Of a DNA stretch of 64,000 nucleotides, positions 51,394 to 63,600 are shown piece after piece. The stretch spans positions 62,001 to 126,000 of the forward strand of contig VXAU01003514.1 of NCBI GenBank assembly GCA_013399695.1, in the 5' to 3' direction. Within the stretch, counting starts at the first letter, position 1. Each line of letters opens with the position of its first letter. The stretch comes from Formicarius rufipectus. Taxonomy: Eukaryota > Chordata > Aves > Passeriformes > Formicariidae. A model generated the notes under the pieces. It was given only the letters and a program-made list of their open reading frames with translations, was not told the DNA's origin and searched no databases. A program made the position numbers and the translations under genes.

Positions 51394-54300
51394 ATGCAGC
51401 AATAAAAAATTGTGAGGTTTTTGTTTTTATTTAATTGAGATTTTCTACTGTCACTTCTCAGCTTTGACAATATGAGCTAAACTCAGCATTTCCTGAATAT
51501 AGGAAGTGGTGAAGTAGCCCACCAGTAAACAGTCATCCAGTGGCCCAGATCCCTGAATTCCATTGTTTCATGTAACTTCTAGAGGTCTTACTGTTAAACT
51601 TCCACCTCAGAAAGTCTGAGAAGGTCCAAATTATCTTAGTGGATCTAAGTTGCATTCGCTACTTAGAGTTATGGCTCTTTCCTCAGCAATTACCCACCCT
51701 TGCAGGTGATCGATGCTAAGAAGAGATATTAGCAAAGTGGAGATCTGAGTGCTCCTGAAGAGCAAGGTCCCTTATCCAGTTAGTTGTGACATAAATATTT
51801 CTCCTTGTGTCAGAAGAGGCTAATGCCCTTGGCCACTGTTTCTGGCAAGATTAAGTGTACAGTAGGCCATTTGAAGAGGTGAGTCTGTCAGATTTGAGAT
51901 TCTCGCTGTTTGCATCTTATTTTGTGGAAAAGATCCATTATGTCAGGAAGAAAGGGGTGGGATTGAACCAAAGCTGCTGACTCAACTATTGCTGGCAACT
52001 GCTGTGGGAATTCCACAGAAAGTCTATTCCTGTGGGTATAGCAGATCCATGCCTCTGGCACCAGTGAGGAGGGAGGCTGATGGATTCGGTCCTCTTTGGA
52101 GAGAAGAGAATGTTCTAATGATGGATGGCTGCACTGTGAGCCACTTGTAATGGCAATTTTTCACTTCCATCTTGTTTTATCTCCTTTATTCTGGAAGTAA
52201 AACAATTCAGAAAAGGAGTCAGGGTCTATCCAGAACTCCCCTTTCCCCAGTTCCCTTAGACTCAGAGTGGAGAGGCAGTTGAAAGAGTCATCTGTAAAAA
52301 CAGGTACAGAACTGATCTTCCTTTCAGTATGTGGGTTTGCACTTTTCACTGTGTTTTGTTAAGGTGCACTTGCTTTGTGTTTTATTTTTGATATTGTATG
52401 ATGGATTCACCAGTCCTTTTCATCCAGACTACACCTTGTCCAAACCTGTTCTCTCACACCGCTCTAGGATCTCTCCCAAGATCTGTGTATTTATGCATCA
52501 CTTCAGACTAAAAAAAGAGGTAAGAACACAATAAAAATGCATAAAAGGAGAATAAACATAAAGTAAATTTTAGCCGCCAGGCATGAGATTTTGACCCCAG
52601 AGATGGTGAATAGCAGCAGGGCTCACAACTCCCACAAAAGATATGGGGAAAATTGAGTTGTATTTGCAAAGAAATGTTATTATTTAGGTTGTTTTGTTGT
52701 TTTTTATGGTATTTATGGAAAAATTATTCAACTTATCACAGCTAGACCTGGATGACATTTACCCAAAGCAACTTTGTCACAAAGTAAAAGGGTTGGGAGG
52801 GGTGGGAAAAGCAGCAGCATAAGGACTGAAAGTACTTGGGAATCTGAGTCATATTACAAGAACAACTTCAGATAATATATAAATAAATGGTGATGATTCT
52901 GAAAATATTAAAACATTTCCTTTTATGTTTAGAAGTTTATTGTTTTGGTAGTGTGGATATGTTTTTGTTTATGCTGTTTTGAAACTGAATATTTGAAGTT
53001 TGGTTTCAAGATTATACTTTCTCACTTCTTTGTAACTGGTACCCTTTTTGAATAAAAGTTTGAAATGGGTAAAATGAGCTGACATCAGATATTACTTTTG
53101 ACTTTTAGCTATTTTGAAGGAAAACAAAAATCAGAGGAACTGAAGCTTAGGAAAATCTCTTTAGTTAAACTAAAAAGTATCCCCAAAGCTTGGATTCTGA
53201 CCTCTCAAACGTCAGTCAAATATTTAAAATGTTGGGCCAATTTTTTCTTTATTATCAATAAAATGTAAGAAATATTGGGAAATCATAGCAAACTGATATC
53301 CCTTAGAACCCCACTCTGTTTGTGTTATGATTGTATTTTGTGTCTTAAAGAATTGCATTAGATAATTTTGGCTTTAGATAAAAATTAGCTAAAATTCTTA
53401 TTGATCTGCCATCCTAATCCCAACGGGAAAAGGAATTAAGATTAATGAACATGGACCCAGGTATCTTTCCTGACAAGGCCTACAGGGCATATAAGTATTT
53501 AAGAGATTTAGAGTTTTGGACTGGCACTTTCTGGGACTTCATGAGGCAACTTTTGGAAAATACCACCCTTAGACCCATTAACACCCTGAAAAGTTATCTG
53601 AAAGTCTCCTGTTAGATCATGCTGGAAAGTATAACTGCATTAGAGCCTTATTTTTTATTTAATTCGTAAGCATTTCTTCTTCCAAAACTCAGTTTATCCA
53701 AGGACATTTATTTATGAGGGCAGTCACTACATTTGCCTCTGCATTTTTCTTTTCATAACCTGTTCCATCATACATGAATAAGCTGCCTGGTTTTTGTTTA
53801 TCAGGAATAGAGTGATTTTCCTAAGGCAGGTATGGAAAGGAATTCCGTGAAGAAATTCTTGGCAAATACACTGATCTTAAGCATTCAGAACAGCTTATCA
53901 GTCTGAACTGTGCACAGCTATCTGGTGTCCTACTCAAGGGCTGTAGAAAGAGTTGAATGCATGCAGCCTGAACTGTTCAAAGTTCTGTTCCTCACTTTGT
54001 TTACTGAACTACGGTAAGATCTGAAAGTGCCAGCAGACAGGAGAGAGCACTTCTCACCAAGTGCCTATTATTTTCTGCTCTACGCACACCTTTCCTTAAT
54101 AGACCCTCAAGAGCTCTATTGCTGTAGCATGAAAATCACATCATTATATTGCTAACACCTTTCCTTTACCTGGAACCAGCTTTTGAATCTTGCTTTTTTT
54201 TTTTTTCTTTATTTTTTTACTTTCACTCAAAAGAGCTTCTAATTGTATATTGTTTGTAGTATATGGGAGGTTCTCTTTGACCTTTTTGGTCTAAATATCT

Positions 54301-55466
54301 GTTTATTTGCATTTGCACAACTCCCACATAAGTAAAGAGATTTCTAGGCAGGATGGTGTTTCAAGTAGTGATGTGGGAGCAGAAACCTTTGCAGGAAGCT
54401 AGCAGAGGATGACTAATTAAAAGATTAAGACTAATGGTGCAGAGAGATGTCAAGAAACCAGAGATTTGCTTTTAAACTGACGTGTAATGCAGAGGAGAGA
54501 ATACCTTGCAAAGTTTTTCCTAAAACCCCCAAAATTGATCTCTTTTGAACAGAGAAGTTTTAAGAGAGAAGCAAATAATTTTGCATGTGGAATGAGAATG
54601 GAGCAGATGCTATGGCAGACTCCAGAGTCATACAGTGTGGCTTCCCTTTATGCCCAGGAATCCAGAGGAAATGAGAGAGTCTCTGAACGAGATGCACAGC
54701 TAAGGGACCACCCTAGTGTAAAGGAGAATGGACTTGAAAGCACAGCAACCTCTTCCTGTTTCCGGGGTCTGATTGTCAGCTTGAATTAACAAGACCAGAA
54801 CACTTCCTTTTGCTTCCTTTCTGCCTACCTTCAGTTTTTGCAAATAAAGATATTCCCAGATCCTATTTTGAGTCAGAGGAGACAAGTTGTAGCTCACAGG
54901 TTTGAAGTGACTCATGGGTGATTTCTACTTAGGCTCTTCTCTGCTACTTCCTTCCCCAAAGGGTGGCACCCTTTATGTCAGAACATGAAGATATCATCAG
55001 GTCCAGGAATTTTGTCTTTACAGTAGCTGGTCTTCCTCCAGGTTGCCAGGACTTGCTTATGACCTGCTGGGTTAGTACTTGCAGGAATCCAGTCTCAATA
55101 TTCCCTGGAGAATTATCACCTTGTGACTGTTGCCTGCTCATTAATGTTCCTGTGGGAAGCATTATCTCTGGTGACAGCCTAGAAAGTTACTTACCTACAC
55201 TAATAGTAGACACTAGTGATCAGAGCCAAATTGTCAGTCTATTTCCAGAAAATTGCCTGCTTCAGCCAGTTTTGTCCTCAGTGGTAATGTTTATGAGCTT
55301 TTAGTTAAAAGATTTTCAACTAACCAAACACTGATGGCTGAAACACTACAACACAACACCAAGAGCTGAAACTTTGTAGGCCATGCAAAGACATTCACAT
55401 CCAGGGCAGGGAGGCAGAATTTGTGTTTGTTGATCCTGGGCTAATAGGCTGGCAGAGGAACAGGGC

Positions 55467-55473
55467 TATATAA
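55467..55473 (+). promoter_or_regulatory. Candidate TATA box upstream of peptide ORF
   Basis: TATATAA occurs in a GC-flanked context (AGGGCTATATAACAAGG). A start site about 30 bp downstream, near 55497, would leave a 5' leader of about 110 bases before the ATG at 55609. TATA-like strings are frequent in AT-rich DNA, so the value lies in the spacing and the downstream signals. Confidence 0.25.
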
Positions 55474-55608
55474 CAAGGATTCTCTGCCAAATGAAAACAC
55501 CTATAACTGCTTTGGTGTCTGAGCTGCAGAGTGGCATCACGAAAACACACTTCAGTCCTACGGATCTCCACTAACTCTCTGTTCCTCCCTTTTGTTTCCA
55601 GTGGCAAA

Positions 55609-58064
55609 ATGTCAGCTATTATAATCTTGTTGTTAATCAGTAGGTATGTACTTCTTCTTTCTGTATTTTATTGTGTTTCTAGTGCAGTTGTCAGATTTGC
55701 CGGGGTGTTTTTTTCTGTTTGGTTCCTCTTTATTGATTTGCTTCTCATCTTTATAATAGGGCACATTTGATCAATGCACAACATACCTCTCAAACTCCCA
55801 CTGAGTAACACAGTCCTTCTCCAAAGTTCTATTCCCCCTTTAGAAAATGACATGCTTTATCTCATTTTTAGTAAAATATTTATATGTCTTAGAGTTCTTT
55901 TGTGCACAATAGGTAAGTCTCAGTGTAGCAATTCTTCTGTATAGAAATGCACCCAAGTTTGAATGCTTTTCAAACCCAGCCCCCTTTTGTAAGAGGCTTG
56001 TTCTTTCTATTTGCTTGCAGTAGCTATAGCTTCTTTACTGTAGAAGCTTGTTTTTATATTCTGTGTAGTCGATCAATGCAGAAAAATAAAGTAGTAACAA
56101 TGAAAAGTAACTGTAACTGCTGACGGGAAAAACCCAATTCAAACAATTAAGACTTTTTATAAATAATTATGTTTGGAACTGCAGGCATCGCTGCAGAAAA
56201 TCTCAGTAATAATCTGTAAAGCTATGCATAAGCACGTTAGTTCCTTGTGAACCAATGCATATATTATCACTAGGGAGCAAAAGTGAAGTAAAAAATTTGC
56301 ACAGCCTCAGGCAAAATCAAATTTCTGTGTCTTACGCGTGCTCTGAACTGTTAACTTTCTTAAGCAGTAAATGTCTTCCTATTGATTTCACTGCACTTGG
56401 TGTCAGATCTTGAATGTGATTTGAGGTATTTGAAGCTACCACAAGGATTCATTTCAGATGTTAGGCAATTGAATTTATTATTCAGTTTTGACAGTCTCAG
56501 TGACAGTGTTTTCCCCTCCAAAAGCCTTCTCCTCATTTGTTTCCTTACTATTCATTAATCTTCTGTCTTTTTGTGCCTAATGTGTGTGATTGAATACAGT
56601 TTCTGATATATATTGTATCTCAGAGGTAAGGCTGAATATATAAAGGATTGTTTAGTATTTGCCTGTTGAAGCATAGCAGATCAGTGACAAGATTTTGATG
56701 TTGGTGGATTTGATCAGAAAATAGTGTTTTCATCCTGGAGGGCTGGTCCGCAGCTTATGGAGTTTGGAGATGTCACCTGTGTCCTAGCTAGACTGCAGTC
56801 ATGAAAATGAACACTAAGACTGTAACTGTTTTACTATTGTCTTTTTCCATTTTTTCCTTTCTCATATTCATGCATTATATGAAATGAATAAGAGGAAAGG
56901 ATAAATTTATAATAATTTTTAAAAGGCACAAGCATTTGGTGAGTCAAATAAAAGTCAAAGGAGTAAACTAAGGTATTTTGTTACTATTGCTAATATTGCC
57001 AGAAAAGTTTTAATTATCTGAGTTCCCTCCAGGTTAAACAAGGCTGTAACATCTCTGTGCACTCTAAGGTGGTTGCTTGTCAAGTAAAGCTTGAGGAAAT
57101 TGCTGCTCATAGGACTGCTACTGTGTTTATCAATTTGCATGTGGATGGATTCAACAAGGCAAACCAAGTTCAGAAGCAGGAGTCCAGATGAGGTGCGCCC
57201 ATAAATACAATTGTTTCTACAGTTAATGTGTTCAGAAAAGTCCTCACCTCACTGAACTGTCTCTGCTATGTTGGTCCAGAGAGAAAGTAAACAGGATTTA
57301 AGACAGGATTCCTGTGAATAAAACCTTTAATGATCTATTAAAGTTTGTGCCATGGAACTTTCTGAAAAATGAGAAATTATTCCCCTTCCACGAATCACCT
57401 ATTGCTGCCCTCTGACCAGTAGTGCTGAGTGCAGGATTGCTTTGCAGTCCTCAGAATAGGCTGCTAATAACTCTCCTACTAAATGAATGACCTTATGTCA
57501 TTTGCTGCTCCTCAGATATTCAACAGGTGTTTTCCAAAAGATAATCCCTGGAGTTCTTGAAATTCAGCAGTGGTATAAAATAATTAACTGAAGGTCAGAG
57601 ACAGCTCCTGCTACATCTAATTTGTAAGCAACTGTTGAGAAGAAGCTGCATGTGGTATACATGCTAATGAAAATTTTTCTTTCAGACCATATTATAAGAG
57701 ATATCCTTGGGGATATAAGTGGCAGAAGTTCAAATGTTTAAGAAACTGTAAATACAGGCAGACTTCAGGTAGATGCTCCTGCCAGTGTGTTTAATGTAAG
57801 TTTTGGGCTTATAACCACTGAAGACATTTAGTTTTGCATTTGGGTGTAAGCACATGTCAAGTCCCATTCAGATTAGAAGCTGCAAGCTGAAACATGTGCT
57901 TTGCTGTTTCAGGATGTGGCTGTCTGCAGAATATCACTTTACAAACAGTAAGAAAACGTGTTCCACTTCAGGAAGAATGGGAGGGGCCCTCCTCAAATGG
58001 AAATTCCATGCTTGTCCCAAAGGAAACCATTGCATTGACCCTTTATGCCCAATCTTCTAACTAA
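55609..58064 (+). CDS. Candidate spliced small secreted Cys peptide
   Basis: I do not recognise this gene and it may not be real. Exon 1 (coding part 55609-55643) starts at an ATG with A at -3, encodes MSAIIILLLIS and ends AG|GTATGT in phase 2. Exon 2 (57686-57768) follows a strong acceptor (TTTTTCTTTCAG). Its phase-matched frame is open, basic and aromatic (PYYKRYPWGYKWQKF) with two cysteines, and exits at CAG|GTAGAT in phase 1. Exon 3 starts at 57913 after TTTGCTGTTTCAG. The matched frame is open for 49 more codons to TAA at 58062-58064, with CGC near its start, giving 89 residues. Skipping exon 2 is also phase-compatible: exon 1 joined to 57913 gives 60 residues ending at 58060, with a WLSA/EYHF point resembling a signal cleavage site and four cysteines (C-x17-C-x5-C-x4-C). 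AATAAA follows at 58095. Doubts are that both last-exon frames are open, the signal peptide is short in the three-exon form, and no homologue is known to me. Confidence 0.2.
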
Positions 58065-58094
58065 AATTCCTCAAAAATACTATATAAGTAAAGC

Positions 58095-58100
58095 AATAAA
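58095..58100 (+). terminator. AATAAA after candidate peptide gene
   Basis: A canonical polyadenylation hexamer lies 31-35 bases past the two alternative stop codons of the candidate gene. The string is common in AT-rich DNA, so alone it means little. Confidence 0.22.
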
Positions 58101-59546
58101 TGTAGATTACACTATTGCCAAGTAAAATATATGAATTTATAATTAATATAGGACTATGAATCCATTTGGGATCTCTCAAGTTAGCATGAGTCCAAAAATT
58201 ATTCAGATACTTGTTTTTTCCTCTTATGTACAGACCTAGGCATCTTAAATGGCCCTTGGGAATAAAAATTTGACAGCAAATATAAGAATGTTGTGCTCTA
58301 TATTTTTAAGAGAAGTTAGACATGATTAAGACTCAATCTTGTATTTCTTTAGATTTTTTTAAAAATTAAAAATACTTACTCATGCCATACTAATAAAGCC
58401 TACTTAAGCTGTCTGAACAATCTGAACACAGCATGTAACAAAGAACTTGCTCAAGATTTTAATTAAGTAAAAACTGTTGAACTAGCTAATATATGACTTA
58501 GTGTTTAGCTAAAAAGTCTATAGTTATCCAAAATAAATTTTCCTGCTATGCAAAATAGCTCATTTTCTTTGATCAGTAGTTAGTTGGCTTCTTTTGTTCA
58601 CACACAGGAATTCTTTGGTGAGGGTAAACAATTCAGCCTTACTTTCTCTTGCATTGGGTGTTACTGAATGCTTTGGATGTGTTGTCTTCAAAGATATTTT
58701 GCTTGAATCATGTATTGCTATGTGTCTTTTTATGAGTGTGTCTTTCTAGGTAACCAACTATTTCCTATACTTTTTCAATATCCTAGTATGTATTTAGCAA
58801 AACACTGATGACGTCATTGGACTAACAGATTTTAGATAATAGCCTCCTGATTGTCCATCTCTGATTCTGTTCATTGAAGAGCAAACTGGTTCTATGGAGA
58901 ACCTAAATCCTGTGTTTTTCTGAAAAAGGTACATGGAAATTATGAAAAAAAAGAGGCAGTTGTAATGGTAGAGGTTCTAGTTTAACCTAATATTGGACTG
59001 TTCACCTGCAAAACAAATACAACAGTAGACAAAGAAGTTTTCACTGTTTGAATTTCAGCTTTGTGAACCTTGTGTACCATGATAAGTCTTCTGTTTTGCC
59101 CAGCACACAGCAACAGCAACCAGCTGAATAACATCCAGCAAATGATATCACCTGAAGAGTTTTGTGTGCAAGTGGCCTCTTCAGGTGCCCTCCTGCTCAT
59201 GTGGGGCTGGTTCACTCAGACACGACTGACAGTGAGCCTGTTTTGATAAGGGGACACAGCACATTGCTGTCCCCACGTGGGGCTGGCACTCCATGATGGC
59301 ACAGAACGAGGTGAGATAATGTGAGATTCCTTTGTATCTCTTACAAGTGTTCATGAAAACTGTTTTTCATGGAATAATTGATAAGATGGAGAAAAGGAGA
59401 AGAAAGGACAGAAGTGCTCTGAAGCAGAGCCAGGTGGAAAAGAAAGTGAATTCTGACTGCTCTTAGTTAAACCTTATCAATGCTTTCATAAGGCAAAATA
59501 AAGATTTTACTAAGTGATTGACTAGGGTTTTTGCTGTGTCTTTCAG

Positions 59547-59871
59547 GTTCAAAGAAGCAAGGAGAAGGAAAGCAAGAGATGGTTCAGCTTCATATTTGAC
59601 TCTTGACGCTGCTAGCATTTGGACAGCAGAAGTTTATGGGGACTGGTCCAAATCACACAGTTTTCTACCTATCTGAAGGAATCAACTATACTGCTATCTA
59701 CGACAAAAAAGAGAGCTGGAAGGTGGAGGAACATCAGTCTCTTTCATTATTGCCTGTTTGGTTAATTTCCTTGCCCCAAATGACACAGGCAGATGAAGTG
59801 AGAGGAGATAAAAGTGCAGGAGCTTCATACTGGTCAAGGAAGACACTTTCTGACAACAAGACAGTAAAATT
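59547..59871 (+). other. Possible non-coding exon (splice-bounded)
   Basis: A good acceptor (TTTTTGCTGTGTCTTTCAG, ending 59546) and a consensus donor (ATT|GTAAGT, GT at 59872) enclose 325 bases. No frame is open across the entire segment: the one containing the 90-codon ORF has TGA at 59597-59599. If transcribed it would be a non-coding or UTR exon. Paired splice-like strings at this spacing also occur by chance. Confidence 0.12.
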
Positions 59872-60034
59872 GTAAGTGCAGTTGTTAGTATTTTCTTTCC
59901 TTTTGTCAAAAGTAATTTGAAGAGAAGGCACAGGCTAGTGCTAGGTCACTGCCACACCTTTTGAAATATGTGCACTGTGTATAGAACAAGGTGAAGAACT
60001 GAAATGTTTCCCTGTCTGAAATGAAAAAGTCTGT

Positions 60035-60604
60035 TTAATTCCACTCAAGGGAGGTCCTTTTAAAAAACTGAGAGACTTGCAGATAAATTATGGCCATCCA
60101 ATGAGAAATAATAGAGCTGTGATTCTGCACAGCCTTTTGGGAACTATAAAGCAAGATTACTTTATAATGTTTGACATCCATTTCTGTAAAACCAATGTGA
60201 CAGTGCAGATGAGCTTTGACTGAGAGTCCTGTTTCCTGGTGTAAGTGGACAAAGGTCTCACATCTTCGAGTAGGAAAAGTTGGAGGTTCAAAACTAAACT
60301 GCTGGTTTACAAACAAGGTTTTCTCCCTACAGTGCCAATGCTGCCTTACTTTGGATAAGTTTACTGTGCCAATTCTTTGGCTTTTCATTTTTTTTGTTTG
60401 AGTTTTTTTTCCTCTAGTAGCTGTACAGCATAGTTGAAGAGTAGACACTGCTTTGTACTGCTGGAATTGAGAGGAGTGTGAACCAATTTGTGAGTTAGAG
60501 CAGTTTTCTTTCCCATTCAAGGAACTATTTGTATTTTCTCTATGAAGCTGATGTGGGTTTGATGTTGGCTCTGTCTTGGCCAACTGTGATGGTATCTCTT
60601 CCAT
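60035..60604 (-). other. Longest ORF of the window, 189 codons (doubtful)
   Basis: It starts ATG at 60604 and ends TAA at 60035-60037. The predicted protein is polar, rich in Ser, Gln, Lys and His, with scattered cysteines. It has no signal peptide, membrane segment, coiled coil or family I can recognise. No TATA box or splice evidence supports it, and it is only slightly longer than the largest chance ORFs elsewhere in the window. It could be a decayed retrogene or pure chance. Confidence 0.1.
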
Positions 60605-63600
60605 TGGCTGACAAGTTGCTTCATCCTAACCTTATTCAGTCCAAAGAGTGGAGCTATAAACTCTCTGATATCACCTCTTAAGTCAGTCACAGTCAATGTA
60701 TACATGAATCTCTGTCATTGTGTATTTCTGAGGAATACTTAGCAGTATATACACAGGACATCTTCAATGAATGTAAGACAAAGGCATGAGGAGATGCAGA
60801 GTGTAGCTTGTCAGCTAAAAGATCTAAGTCTCAAGCTCAACATCCTGAAAAGAAATGAATGTTTTCCTTCAGCTTTCTGCAAAAAATCATGTAATGTATT
60901 TGTTGTAGTTTTCCCTTTGTTAGTGGTCATGCTTGGATATTAAAAGCAGCACAGTATAACCATCATTCACAGATACAGAAGGTCTTTAGGGAGCTGGGTA
61001 AAAAGCTCAATTTCAGAGATCAGAAAGTAACTCTCACTAAAGCTGAGCCCAGATTTTCAAGAGCTAGAAGGGGTTTTACACTGAAATTCCTTTGAAAATC
61101 AAGCATAATGGGTACCTATTTCTTTAAGAGTTTTTGAGAATTACGTCTTAACAATTTGTGCAAGATTCTTGGAAGAAGTTAGTCAGTTAAAGACTGAGCA
61201 GTCTCGGGACTCCTGTTCTGCAGGGTTTATGAGTATTTCACTCTGCTTACAAGTTTCCTAACTTTTCTTATATAGTAGTTAAGCAGCAGGTGCACAAATT
61301 TTTTTTCTGTCTCACCCCTTGCTTTGTGTTAAATGTCTTATCTGTCAACTGGATTTCTCTCTCTTTCTACCCCTACAGAAATAATTATGGGGTTTAAGCT
61401 CATGAGAGGAGAAAGAAATGGCTTGAATTCAAAACAAGACTTTTGTTCTCTGGTGTTGATGGACATACAGCAGGCATCAGAGGGTGCATGGCTCCGTGGA
61501 GGGGTTGCTGTCACCAGTAGCACTGGGAGAGCATTACTTTGCAGTATTTAAACACCCTTTAGAATCAAACTTCAACATGGTGTGAGAGGAGTAATGCAAT
61601 CCTGGCTCAGATTGGCAAACATCAAAAGAGTAATCCCAAATTCTGTCACAATGCAGTGAATAATCATGGTGATTTATGTAGGCTGCTGGATACAGTACAA
61701 AGACAAGCAGGGAAGCTTCAGCATCTGGCTCTGCACTACAGTTGTCAAAGACCTGTCTGGGTCTATCCTGCAGGACTGCCAGCTGAAACAGGGAGACTTT
61801 TACAAGGCACTCACCCTTTGGAAGCCCCATGTCATTTTATTATGTGTCTGCCACTTTAGCAGAGGAAGTAAAGCAGCCACCTGGAGGTTGAATTCCTGGG
61901 GGAGAAACAACAGGGAGATGTGAGAGGGCCAAGGAGGTAGAAAACCAAAAAATGGAGGAGGAGGTAGTGGGCTCTGGTGTTTGTCTGCTCCCTGGGGAAC
62001 AGCTGACAGATGGCAAAGAGAGGGGGAGTCAGGAGAACCTACTTGTAAAATGTCAGTCAGGCCTAATGGCACGTCAGGCAGTGCTGGGCCCTTTCAGGTA
62101 TCCTGGTCTGCTGGTAATGCAAAGGAATTCAGGTTGGGATTGGAGTAGAATTTCTCCATGAATTACACCTAGTGCTGCTCTCTGGGAGCAGGGTGATGCA
62201 GAGTGATGGGGATGTGCTGTACTGTATTTTTGCCTCATACCAAGGACTTTAATAGTCCTAGAGCCAGTCAATATAGCAGTCTGTCAGTTCCCAATCAGAT
62301 CTAATACTAAATTTCAGTTCTGTAAAATAGACATGAAAGGAATACAGCAATTATCATTTCAGTTTATACCTAAAATCTTACTAGCTGCTTATCTGTAGCT
62401 ATGCTGGTTGTTTTCAGGTGCTGTGAGAAAGAATAAGCCACTCTGCAGATGATGAATGAAGTCAGGGAAAGCTGCATAATTAAGCAAGGTTAAGGTAAAA
62501 CCACAGCTATTTTGGAAGAATTCTAACTTTAACAAGGCCAAGATTTTACCTCAGGTCTTCATATAATAGTTTACCACCAAAGAATTTTTTTTCTTTAGCC
62601 CTGAAGGATAAAGGCTTATAGCCTTAATTTTATTTATCCCTTCTTACGTAACCATGAATGCTCTCATTAGCCATATAAATGTCTAATACTCTTTCAAATG
62701 CTAGTAAACCCAGCCATTCATTAGTAGCCCAAGGGCAAAATAATTCTTTTCACCAAAACTACAGATTTATAAAGTTTGAGCCTTATAGCATTTTTCTCTC
62801 AGGTGGGCCAGGAATATGCTTAATTCATTTTCTCATAGTTAGAAAATGATTACTGAATAGTTAAAAAAGTTTAGCTACTGGAAAACATCTGCATTGTACT
62901 CTCTGGAGCTTTTTCACATTAGAAATAGTTGCAAATATTCATTGAGATCAACATGATATGTGAGTTTCTGGCACACTTTTCAAATTTTCTCCACTTTGAA
63001 GAATATCACATTCATTTTGTGAGGCTGATTTACTTCCATTCCACACAGATCAAATCTCCCTCACTTTGTTTTCAAAAAAATCTATTTCCATTGTGAATTT
63101 AAAAACAATGTAGCAGGATTTTCACACCAAAGGAAATGCTTTTCTCTTTTTCCATGACTCTTACTTTTCAATGGTGTATTTGAAGTTTTCATTGTGCATA
63201 TTTTCACACACTTAGTGCTTGGCAGGTTAGGGTGAGTGATTTACAATGCAGGTAACATATTTTGACCACACTGTAGCTGATCAAGAGGATGCTCTTTTAA
63301 AGAGAAAAGATAACTGAGTAAAAAAAAAAATTCTCAGAAAAATGGAAATAAATTTCAGGGTAAGGGTAATAGCTTTGTTCAAACATTGCTGTGGGAGGGC
63401 TCTGGGTAAACAGCTCTATCATCAAATGGTTGTGTGATAAGAGGCAAATTACTTCCCTACAAATATTGTTTTTCCTAATCCCTCTCACGTTTTCCTTGTC
63501 AACACTGATATCTTCAGATGCACCATGGGCTATTTGCTCTTGTAGTGCCTGCAATGGGGCTCGGGATGTGGATCTCCAGGGGGCAGTTGAGCTGGTCGCA

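Larger units (their letters stand above)
46110..55466. other. DNA without a supported gene
   Basis: ORFs reach 144 codons (47781-48215 plus) with no domain or splice support. Small structures inside are listed separately: a G/T-rich tract, a CpG-bearing segment with a hairpin (49644-49800), a 16-bp tandem pair and a possible CR1 end. Sequence from 52850 to 53400 is very AT-rich. An 86-codon frame at 50264-50524 reads like ordinary protein in its second half but lacks an ATG and any recognised homology. Confidence 0.5.

Noticed and set aside
55531..55770. 79-codon ORF with several hydrophobic stretches
   Set aside because: It begins at GTG and its second half is T-rich intronic-looking DNA. 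Only the ATG at 55609 and the following 11 codons are used in the candidate model.
55849..55911. Alternative first exon with a hydrophobic frame (MLYLIFSKIFICLRVLL) and an AG|GTAAGT donor
   Set aside because: Its phase could join exon 57913, but there is no TATA box nearby, and it illustrates how often T-rich DNA mimics signal peptides. Kept only as a rival to the main model.
56637..56887. TATATAAAG followed by ATG and a signal-like peptide (MKMNTKTVTVLLLSFSIF)
   Set aside because: The frame stops at TGA after 28 codons, and no usable donor lies in frame before it.
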